In this document: in pieces, positions 42,101 to 54,100 of the stretch
Layout of the letters: each line of letters begins with the position of its first letter
How positions within the stretch are numbered: position 1 is the stretch's first letter
Assembly: GCA_032718475.1 (NCBI GenBank)
Contig: JAUCBJ010007779.1
Location: 1 to 64,000 of the forward strand
Direction: 5' to 3'
From: Nemertoderma westbladi
Lineage: Eukaryota; Xenacoelomorpha; Nemertodermatida; Nemertodermatidae
Length of the DNA stretch: 64,000 nt
The notes under the pieces: generated by a model
Told to the model about the DNA's origin: nothing
Database searches by the model: none
Seen by the model: only the letters and a program-made list of their open reading frames with translations
Made by a program: the position numbers and the translations under genes

Positions 42101-45100
42101 CCCTAAAAACAAACCAAATTACTTTAAAAACAAAAACAATACCGTAATTGTATATGGAAATGGAACCGATATGGAACTGCGATTACGATTTTCAATGATA
42201 GAACACATTATTCGACGTGTAAATACAAATATATATTAACTATAAAATATATGGGACCGGTGGATATAAACTTACAACTTTCAAAAGCCCATAATTATCG
42301 ACGATTTTCAGATGTTTTTATAAATGTGAACAAGAAATTGAATACGAATTATTATAGAAAGCCTGAGATATGGACGTTGGAAAGTTTGCTATTTTAACAC
42401 AGTCAATGAAAACCAATGGTAACAGGGCAAGGCTTTGTCCAAATTGAATAATTTTTGGTATATGAGTCAATCGATAACTGTAGGTGTAGGTGTTTTTTTT
42501 TGTAATAGCTAATTTGTAGCATAAAATAATTACTATTACTAAAAACACTACTCTCCGTACAAATATTAGTTTTTTATTATATAACAAGCTTTGAATAAAA
42601 TTATTGGTCAAAAGTTGTTGCAATTGATTATTTCCAATATTTTAAAAGAGTGGTTTACTTGTCTTCATAAATTGAGCAAATAAAACAATAATCTTGTGAT
42701 TACAATGTCCAAATTTGATCAAAAAATATTAAAAATTGGCGTAGGATTTTATGTTTATTTGGAATGAAAAAATTCCATTCCGAGATAATTGCCTTTAAAA
42801 TTTGAATGTTCCCGTGCAAAAATTGTCTGTTAATATGTAAGAACGTCTGTCAATATATATCTAGCAAAAAGAAAGCACAAAACCATGCTAAGATTTTTGG
42901 TTGTGGGGGTTTTCCTGATCGCTGATTTCATTTCTGAGGTCATTTTTCACTTTATTGAAATCTAGTTTGTCTGTTGTCTGTCTGTCTGTATTTCTGACTA
43001 TCATCTGTCTGTCAAAGATAAGAAAAGGACATACCATATAGCTAAACGTTTAGCTATAAGGGGTTTCCTGGTTGCAGAATTCATCTTGAGTATCAGTTTT
43101 AACATTTGATGTCTTTCAAATTATCTGTTTGGCAGTCAGACTGTCGGTTAAATTTTGACGGACAGACTGAGGCCACAATTGATTAAAGACATCAGAAATG
43201 AAGTCACCGACCACGAAAATCCATAGAGGGAATTTTTTAGATAGATAGTATGCTTTTTATTGACGGACAGGCATACTGACGGACAAACCGACAGTCAAAT
43301 TGTATCAACGTTAAAGAAACAGTCACTGACTGCTCACCTCTCGGGGTTTGACAATACCAATCCCGGCCGTATTGGAACTAGTGTTGAATCCATATGCATA
43401 GAGTTGGGGTCATTGAACTGCAACTGGTGAATGCGATAGCCTTTGGGTTCTAAGTGCCGTCTCATCCACTGAATACCGAACAGGTTGGTAACCTAAACAT
43501 AGAATTTTAAGGGAATATAGCGGTTACCGAATCACAGAACACAAATCTGTACTAAGATAAACAAAGAACCGTCCACATAATGTAGTAACAATTGGCAAAT
43601 CGGTCCCCCAATTAATATCTATGATTTGGGACCGGATTTGGGGCCTTTACAATTTCAGTATATCTTCCTACATTTTCTCATTCATTCATTCTTCCTATAT
43701 TTTCCTACATCTGTACACCATGTCCTGGAATATAGTGTCGTTATAGCACGAGAGCCTATATTAGAGAGTACATTATACTAATCCCTATTAGATATTCGAA
43801 AAACGTCTTTCCCAAAATATATATGAGTGGAGGCGATGCTATCAGTTTGTGATAAATTAGTTGTAAAAACAGAGATCCATTTCAGTTTGCCCTTACACAC
43901 TTAACTGTCATTTGTAAACCTTCTAACTAGGGCTATTTAAGTTAAGTATGACATTTTTAGTTTTACAATACTTTTCTCCTTCATTAGCCTCGTGTTGCTC
44001 GTCCTGTTTTGTCTAAAATAATTTTCCAAATATGTAACACAATCTGAATTTCTTTGAGAAATTCCTGAGATATGAGCGTTCAAATGTTTCATGGTTTTGC
44101 AGCTGTGCGAGGCTATTTTATTATATTAAATATAACACCATTATTCTAGAACATTTTTTTTATGTACAGTATGTATAGGCTACATAATAGTATGGCATTA
44201 CATTGTTGCCCAGCTACGTATGGTATAAACAAGATGTTCCAGAATATGGTGTATTATATTTATTAAATAGAATAAAATAGCCTCGTGCCTAACGTGGATA
44301 TCCAAGCAACATTCGAACGCCCATATCTCAGATATTTTACAATGAAATTCAGTTTATGATTCAGATTATGATACATATTTGGAATCCTGCATAGCCAACA
44401 ATAATAACCGCGGTGTAACTGGTGCAAAATCGACGGAGAAACTTTTTTAAACGCTCGTAGCTAAAACATGAGAGCAAAAATAAAAATTGTGGCTCACCCA
44501 CCCAGGAGTAGTTGCTTGAGACTATCCCAGTTTCAAAAATCTTGCAATCTCATAAAGATCTTTGTAGAAAAATTTTTTTTTAAGGGGGAGGAGGTGGTCC
44601 AGGTACCTGAATAACGACACTATGTTCCAGGACATGGTGTAATACAGTAGTAACTTATAATTACAAGGATTCCCTGTTCAGACTCTGAGATCAATATAAC
44701 ACCAACTTAGAGGAATATTTTAATTTAAGTGATAAGAATCACATTATAGAATGAGTTTAACTATATCAATTATATTAACATGTTAATACAGGCAAGCCTA
44801 CATCTGATATACTGTAGATAATTTATTATGATAAAAATAATGGATTTACCTGACTTCGTTGGGCAAATATGTCTCTCCCACAACGAGTAAAGTCGGCAGC
44901 GTCAAAACACGGCTCGAACTCTGTAGTCATAAACTGTCCTTCGTTGTTAAGTTTAAATCGGTCTTGCACTGATTCTATTTCAAACTCCTAAGGGGCACCA
45001 ATTTATTCGTTTAGGAAACGTATTCCATTCCCGGTGATGTACGTTAGAACTCCACCTCCCCCCACGTACACAGAACCCCCTCCTGGGATCTACGCGCTCC

Positions 45101-48100
45101 CTTGTACTAATAAAAAACTATAGGTTGCCGATCGATTTCAGGCACTAAGAGGCCCTTCTTAAGGGAAATAATATAATAAATACAAATTCAATGTTACATA
45201 ATAATGCAGAAACTTATGCCGCTCCTTATACTTACTGGGTCGTACATAGTGTCGGACATTGTAGAATTGGGTACCGTGGTCCAAACCGCTCCGTATACTT
45301 ACTGGGTCGTACATAGTGTCGGACATTGTAGATTTGGGTACCGTGGTCCAAACCGCTCCTTATACTTACTTGGTCGTACATAGCGACAGACATTTTAGGT
45401 TTGGGTACCGTGGTCCAAACCGCTCCTTATACTTACTGGGTCGTACATAGCGTCGGACATTGTAGATTTGGGTACCGTGGTCCAAACCGCTCCTTATACT
45501 TACTGGGTCGTACATAGCGTCGGACATTGTAGATTTGGGTACCGTGGTCCAAACCGCTCCTTATACTTACTGGGTCGTACATAGCGTCGGACATTGTAGA
45601 TTTGGGTACCGTGGTCAAAACCGTTCCTTATACTTACTGGGTCGTACATAGCGTCGGACATTGTAGATTTGGGTACCGTGGTCCAAACCGCTCCTTATAC
45701 TTACTGGGTCGTACATAGCGTCGGACATTGTAGATTTGGGTACCGTGGTCCAAACCGCTCCTTATACTTACTGGGTCGTACATAGCGTCGGACATTGTAG
45801 ATTTGGGTACCGTGGTCCAAACCGCTCCTTATACTTACTGGGTCGTACATAGCGTCGGACATTGTAGATTTGGGTACCGTGGTCCAAACCGCTCCTTTCT
45901 TGAAATACTCTTTCATTAGGGGGCGGTACGCCTGGTACTCAAAGAAGCGAGTACGCCATGCCATTGGGGCTTCTATTAGTTCGTTACCTATGGTAACCAG
46001 GAAATCGCGAGGCATTAAAGTCCCAAGGCCTGCTAAAAGTGGAAAAATTAATAGTTTATTATTATTATTTTATAAAATGTTCACAATTAGCTATTTTAGC
46101 ACAATTAGCTATTTTCCGAGCATAATAATAAAAATAGGGCCTAATAATATACATTTATAGCGCCTCTTTGGGCATATTTCAAGGCGCTTAAAGGCGCTTA
46201 TGTACATAATTAAAACGATATTACCTAAAATAAATTATATTAAAAACTGCCAGCACTGCAATATTTCAATTTAAAATGGTGGGTCTTCTGTCCTGCTTTA
46301 AAAAGGTTGAAATTTTAAATTGAATTTTTTTAATCGCGTTTTTTTAAGGTCACTTATTAAGCCAAAATTTATTGTTTTTAATAAAATTAAAATAACCGTC
46401 AAAACAACATAAAAACTATAAACAAACTGTTAGCAAACAAAATATAGCACCCAAAAATCATTGTTAATAAAGCGTAAACAACAAGGATTGGCAGAAAACG
46501 AGACATAGGCTAACCTGTCGCTTTAAACCACGGTGTTTCATAGGCTTTGTTCCAATCGATAATCTCGGGTCTCCGGACTATTACACCCTCCTGTTGTAGA
46601 ATGAACGCTAAATTATCGAGCTCTTTAATGGCTTTTTTCGTGTGCTCAACGTCGGGAAAGGGTTTTCCACCTTTTTGTGCAAAGAAATCCCATTTTTTTT
46701 CATTCGTACATCCCTGCGAAAAAACGATTATTGAATATTTATACTTAAGTAAATTGTGGATACTGTATATTATTGATTATTATAGTTATATACGCAATGT
46801 GATTTCTGCCCAGTGTACTCTGAATGTCAAGGTGACGCAATTTTTTGAAGCGCGAATAAACGGCGGGAGTAACTATGAATCTCTTGAGTTGATGCCCATA
46901 GGTTGGGAGCAAACTTCACCCGCGTACAACCTTCGCCCGCGTCCAATCTTCGCCCGGGGGAAACCGTTGTCGGGTCAGGTATTCAAGGTCATTGATCAAG
47001 AAAACTTGCCACCTCCATGCAGCATAAAGGAGGTGCCACCTGTAGCTGCATAGACCCTCTTACTAGGGCAAATCTGGTCCTGTAACTAGGACCCCCTTCG
47101 TTCTGGTATAAGGACGCCCTTGGTCCTGGATTAAGGACCCATATACTTGGCTGCAGGGGTATATGGCCTGGCCAGGCAGATGGTGATCTACCAATGGCTG
47201 GTCAGGAGTAGAGTGTTCTCATATCCCCTCTGAGTGCACTTCACTGCGACCTGCACCTGGCAGCATGGGTACAGGGCATGACCCAGCAGATGAGCTGCAC
47301 AGCCAATGGTGGGTCTTGTGCGCCAAAGTAGATATGTGTGATGGGCCTCATATCTGACTCCACTGCGACACCCACCCTGTAGAATGGCAAACCAGGGTGT
47401 GGTTTTTTTGCCCCGAGAGCTGACCCCACAATCCCACTATGGATTACATTAGTAATGCGGAGGTCCGGCCACTAGAGGCCAGTGGAATTACCGGACACAA
47501 TCGGCCTCACAGGCGTCAGTTATCTCCTGACCGGCTGCCTGTCTCACCCCCTACTGGAGAGAGAGCAGTAAACAATTCTTTGAGTCCCTTTCCTGATGAC
47601 CTTTCTGGCCCGAACCCTGGGTCACCAGGGAGGCCAGATTGTGAGGGGGAGAGGGATTATGGAGATGGAGGCTACTCTCATGTTCCACCCCGACCAACAA
47701 AGCCATTGGTGAATCTGAGGCAAGTCACTAGACTAACCTCAGTAAACACCCTAACTCTCGGGTCCCCAGCCAATGCGACAAGGTGAGCTGACTGCCTTGG
47801 CATATAAGCTTTCTCTTAGCGCAGTGGGTGTTCAAGAGCACCGAATGCAGACTGGACGGACAGACTGATGAGGTTCTGATTAAGGACATGGGGGGCGGTT
47901 GGCGACTCGCCCTCGCGTCAGCAGATGATAGTGGCAATAGTGGAATTGGTCTAATGATGAATCCAACTGCACATGCAGCATTGGACAAAATAGACAAAAT
48001 CTCTAACCGCATCATCCGTTGCCACTTCTCATGTTCTGAAAGACTGGCTAAGAAGTTTCCTAAGGTGGTTCTGATTGTGTGCTACTCTCCAACTAGTGTT

Positions 48101-51100
48101 GCCCCTGTAGAGGAGGTGGACAATTTCTACCACAATCTACAAGCAGCTACTGATGGAGTGGATCAGCATGCATTCTTAACATTCCTGGGAGACTTTAATG
48201 CAAGTCTGCATCAATCACCTACATCGCCCTGGGTCTATAGCAATAGTGTTAACCGAAATTCCGCCCATCTTCAGGATTTTATCTCTGGAAATGGATTGTT
48301 TTCGGCTGGAACCCAGTTCAAGAAGCGAACTGGAAAGCTATGGACTCATAGTGAACCCAGTGATCACAAGTCCCAGATAGACCATATTCTGTTTCGTAAG
48401 AAATACAGGAGCTCTATACAAGACTGTAATGCATTTACACTTCGACCCTTCTCCAGTGATCACCGCCTTATTGTGGCCAAGATAAGACTTAGTCTGCGTG
48501 CTAGCAGAACAATGAAATCTGCCGTAGCCGCGGCATGACTGGTCCCCTCTGTTGCAACAGCCAAGTGTGAGATCCAGCTTCACACTACAGCTGAGCAACA
48601 GGTATGAGGTTCTTGCCTCTGAGGCGGCAGATCACTGTGAGGGCTATACTGCCTTCACAGAAGCAGTTAAGTTAATACCCTCGAAACAGGAAAAGGGCCC
48701 CCTGGACTGATAACAAAATTCAGAAGTGCCGAAATGACCTCTATAAGGCGCAGAAAGAGTCCCGACTCAAACAGACTACAGCGGCCAAGAATGCAGTTAA
48801 GGCTGCATCTAGGTCACTGAACAGGCAATACTCTGTTAATCTACGGGAGCTAATAAACCAACAGGTTGATGCCATCAATGATGCTGACGACAGCAGGCAA
48901 TCATCCCAGGCATGGAAATCGATCAACTTGCATACTGGGTGGAAAAGCTAACCAACCATCAAGGTTAAGGCTGAATCACCAGACGATCGCCTCAATGGTT
49001 GGAAGGCCCACTTTGAAAAGCTCCTCAATAATTACAGGGTATTGCCTGATAACTTTATAGAAGTAAAAGTGTCTGAGTCTGTACTCCCAGATATTCCCAT
49101 TGGCGATATCTCCTTTGCAGAAGTGAATCAATCAACGATCAATCAATGGAGCTCGAACGAGCTCGTGTATTATTCGCATAATGGGATACCACAATATTTA
49201 ATTATAAAATCATTGCACCAGTGAACGTTTGTTTGTAATTTTTGTTTTGTTCTGATGTAATATGGTTTTAGGGGGTGCGTTATTCGTTTTATGTTCTGTT
49301 CAAAAAAAAAAAGGAGAGAAAGCAGTAGCATAGCTAGTTTTGCCTCTTACCTTCTTTTTCTCAGAGAATCGTGATGTGGTACACCGGTTGGGTTATTATG
49401 GTGATGTCGGCCAGTGATCCTGAGTATATTCTGCGATGCCATATATCAGTGCAATTTTTCTAATAATAGTAACTGTATTGTAATGTGCCGAAATTTCAGT
49501 TTTAAATTTTATTTTAAGTTTATTTTTCTAATAATAGTAACTGTATTGTATTGTGCCGAAATTGCAATTTTAATTTTATTTTAAATTTCGTTTACGGTGT
49601 AAATAAAAAAAAAAAGAAAAAAAATGTTAGTTCATATATTATTTAGTCATGATGCAAATAGCGTTGACGATGACGATGGAGTGATAGCATTACGAAGTTA
49701 CGAAATTTAGGATAATTTTTATTTATTTTATAATTTAATAGTGATACGCAACTATATTGGAATTAAAGTTCACTTAACATATGGAGTTTTAATTTTCTAG
49801 CTAGTGTGTTTTTTGATTTGCACATTTTGAAGGCTGCTGCAAAGAGCATTAAGACCAATCGTTCCAGTGGAGTAGATGGTGTTCCACCTGCGCCTGAGGT
49901 CTTTAAAATACCTGAGTGTTTAAAGCTCATCTATCCCATCATAGTAGACATGTACCGAACAACAAGAGTCCCACAAGAAATGAAAACAAATAAGTTGGTG
50001 CCAGTTCCCAAGAAGGGCAACCTGACACTCTATGGTTCTTTTCGGGGAATCTCATTGATCTCGATTGCTGCAAAGCTATACAATAGAATTCTATTAAATC
50101 GCATCAGGGATCCCATTGAGAGACTGCTCCGTGGAAATCAGAATGGGTTCCGTAAAGGTCGTGGGACCATGGAGCCCATTTTGGCACTTAGAAGGTAGGC
50201 TGTTATCTTTGTTGACTTCTTCAAGGCATTTGAATCAGTCTCTCGCTCACGTATGTTCAGCATACCTTCATTATATGGATTCCTGATGAAATTATTGCAG
50301 CAATCAGATCAGTATACGATGGTTCGACAACATTTGTGTCTACTGTTGACGATGACGCAGAACCATTTGAAGTGTTATGGGGCGTCCTCCATGGAGACAC
50401 ACTTGCACCATTCTTTTTCATAATTGTGGTTGACTATGTTCTACGCATGTCCTTAGATCATCATAATGATGATGGGGGGATGATAACTCCACCTCCCTGC
50501 TCCAGAATTCGAGGAAATCCTGCCAAGTACCTAACTGATCTAGACTTTGCTGATGACTTAGGAGTACTCTCAGAATCACTAGAGGGCGCCCAACGGCTCA
50601 TCAGCTCATTAGAACATGCTGCTTCTAGTGTTGGTCTTTTTATTAACTCCAGAAAGACCAAAATTTTGACAGTTAACTTTGAAAGTCCTCAGCAAGTCTC
50701 TGATCGGATGAGCATAAGCTCCAAATATGGTATGCTTGAGCATGTGGACGACTTCTGTTACCTAGGATCATGGATCCGGAAGTCAGGTGATGTCCTTCAA
50801 ATACGTATGGGAAAGGCATGGGCAGCCTTGAATAGGCTTTCCAGGATTTGGAAGTCACCGAGAATTAATCGGAAACTTAAGGTCCGATTATTTAGAGCAG
50901 CAGTAGTTCCAGTACTCCTCTATGGGAGTCTATGCTGGGCTCTAACTGCTGAGGACACCAAATCTCTGGATGGTACATTCACAAGAATGCTACGCCGGGT
51001 TCATTGTGTCAAGTTCAATGCACACATCTCCAACCAGGCACTATATAACATTGGAGGTGTATCATTGGTTCCCTCAATCTTGACACTAGAACAAAATCGC

Positions 51101-54100
51101 CTCCACTTTGCAGGACTTTGCTTTCGCCCTGAGGACCACCCAGTGCATAATCTTGTACTTTGGCAGCCTCATGGAGTGAATAAGCATGGTGGACAGCCCA
51201 TGACTTTCTTGAGACGCATCTTAAAGGACACTGGCCTTGAAGATGCGGATGATCTAGCAAATGTCAAGGGTGATTGGGAGTTGTGGCGGCGCAATTTTGT
51301 CGACAAGCCGGCACAGCATTCTTAAAAATGCAGCTGCAATGCAGCATGCCGATCCTAGTAGTAGGACAGGGTGTGGTCTAGTTGATCTACTTGCCCTGGA
51401 GCTGGGGTACAGGTTGAAGAGCTGCCTTACGGTTTGTGAGAGCCCCCCCCCCCCCCCCTGTTTCGAATCCAGGATAGAGTGTTATTATTTCAACATATTA
51501 TTCTGATCTATTATTATGTTTATATTTCAACCTCAACGTATCGGCCCTTCAAGGTCAGTAATATTAGCTATAAATTACTATTATTTTACTTTTATTTCTT
51601 TCATCTGCTCTTTGGATCAGAAATAATGGACATGAATATAACTCTATATCTTATATAATAATAATAATAATCTATTATTATATTATCATATAAAGCAGTA
51701 ACGCAGTTAACTACGCCCGCAGGCAAATTTCGCCCACTAAACAATTATTGGCTTCATTCCACATTGGCATCATGCTTATTCACTCCATGAGGCTGCCAAA
51801 GTACAAGATTATGCACTGGCTGGTCCTCACGGCGAAAGCAATGTCCTGCAAAGCGGAGGCGATTTTGTTCTAGTGTCAAGCTTGGGGGAACCAATGATAC
51901 ACCTCCAATGTTATATAGTGTCTGGTTGGAGATGTGTACATTGTACTTGACACAATGAACCCGGCGTAGCATTCTTGTGAATGTGCCATCCAGAGATTTG
52001 GTGTCCTCAGAAGTTAGAGCCCAGCATGGACTCCCATAGAGGAGTACTGGAACTACTGCTGCTCTAAATAATCGGACCTTAAGTTTCCGATTAATTGTCG
52101 GTGACTACCAAATCCTGGAGAGCCTATTCCAGGCTGCAAATGCCTTTCCGTTACGTATTCGAAGGTTCTCACCTGAATTCCGGATCCAGGATCCCAGATA
52201 ACAGAAGTCGTCCACATGCTCAAGCAAACCATCCTTTAAGCTTATGATCATCCGATCAGGGACTTGCTGAGGACTTTCAAAGTTAACTGTCAAAAATTTT
52301 GTCTTTCTGGAGTTAATAAAAAGACCAACACTAGAAGCAGCATGTTCTAATGAGCTGAGGAGTCGTTGGGCTCCCTCTAGTAATTCTGAGAGTACTCCTA
52401 AGTCATCAGCAAAGTCTAGATCAGTTAGGTACTTGGCAGGATTTCCTCGACTTCTGGAGCCAGTAGGTGGAGTTATCATCACCCCATCATCATTATGATG
52501 ATCTAAGGACATGCGTAGAACATAGTTAACCACAATTATGAACAAGAATGGTGCAAGTGTTTTCCCTGGTGGACGCCCCATAACACTTCAAATGGTTCTG
52601 TGTCACCGTCAACAGTAGACACAAATGTTGTCGAACCATCGTATACTGATCTGATTGCTGCAATAATTTCATCAGGAATCCCATATAATGAAAGTATGCT
52701 GAACATACGTGAGCGAGAGACTGAATCAAAAGCCTTGAAGAAGTCAACAAAGATAACAGCCAGATGCCTGTCTTTCTTTTTTGATAACTCTTCAATTTTC
52801 CTTCTAAGTGCCAAAATGGGCTCCATGGTCCCACGAACTTTACGGAACCCATTCTGATTTCCACGGAGCAGTCTCTCAATGGGATCCCTGTTGCGTTTTA
52901 ATAGAATTCTATTGTATAGCTTTGCAGCAATCGAAATCAATGAGATTCCCCGTAAAGAACCATAGAGTGTTAGTATGAAGAAGTATGAAGAAGTTAAAGG
53001 GCAGACTGCAACGACCTCGGACGCTGCTATCCCAGCCAACCAATCAAATCAGTCTAAGCTAACAAACCCGGCACCTGATAATCCCATCGAATCTGCATAT
53101 GATGTATCATCAGATTCTGGTTGGCAAACAGTTCCCAAGAGAAAACTTCCATTCAGCGCACCAAAGGTAGGAACCAAAACTGGTACTGGTTTAAGGGTTT
53201 TAACACGAGGCTCTCTGTCTGACAAGGAGTCCACCACTGGGCTCATAATTATCTCAGCCGGTTCAGCAAGTCTGTGATTCTGGAAATGATCAAGAAATAC
53301 CTCCAAAATTCCACAAAAAGAAATTCCACTCCCTCGACAGTCGGTGGAACAAGTAGTCTCTGGTGAACAAACATGAGCCTTCCACGTATTCTGTACTCAG
53401 GAGGACAGAGAGTGTCTAATGACTACAGACAATAAACTCTCTAATGCGGACCAGATTTCTCTCAACATTATTCCCCTCCCTATCAAAGATAGTTCCCTAG
53501 GATGGTAATTCAACCATGAGCAGGGTTGCCACTCCCACTGGATCGACAAAGTGACAGAGACTTACTAAATGGATCCCCTCCCCCCAACGCACAGCTCTTG
53601 CCTCTTTTGCTCTGGGTGTAGCAAAGCATATCGCTACAAAGGAAGTTTATTAAAGCACAAAAATCACTGTCTATGTTTCCAAGCTTCGGAAAGATTAGAT
53701 CTTCTAGCTGAGCTCCCATTTAATGTTGTTGGAACTTCGAAAGAACATAAACCTAATACTCGGTCTGTAATGTAGAAGGGGCAAAAAGTACTATTGCATC
53801 ATCAACAGATGAAACTTTTAGCAACTCTGATACATTACTCCTAAGTGAAACTTTTGAAAAAGATGATTTCTCTATAGAAGGTTATTCTTGTTATAATGCC
53901 ACTAGTGTTAGACAGGATCATGTCCATCCAAGTTAACTAATAACAATTACAATAAATGCTCACATAACATACATATGAATATAAAAGCCTGACTGCAATT
54001 GCAGTATCACATGATTGACACATTATTCAGAAGTAACAGATATTCTTTTAGAGCTGAACTCTACTGTTCAGATTGTCTCTGTGAAGGCTGAACATCCAAT

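Larger units (their letters stand above)
46900..51358 (+). mobile_element. near full-length degenerate LINE in GATM intron 2
   Basis: 5' UTR with repeated GGACCC/CTGGTC-type motifs (from about 46900, start uncertain), endonuclease region 47439-48538, RT 48600-51325, 3' end CCTAGTAGTAG at 51358. The same family as 29975-31900 and very similar over the shared part. It is interrupted by a 700-bp insertion (49128-49827). Transcribed orientation is opposite to GATM. Confidence 0.88.

Noticed and set aside
45433-46015. Open frames running through the 67-bp repeats as an extended GATM exon
   Set aside because: A stop is met at the end of the third unit, and the standard donor in the first unit gives the conserved exon boundary.
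46547-47053. 168-codon plus-strand ORF
   Set aside because: Overlaps GATM exon 3 in antisense and then LINE 5' sequence; composition does not look coding.
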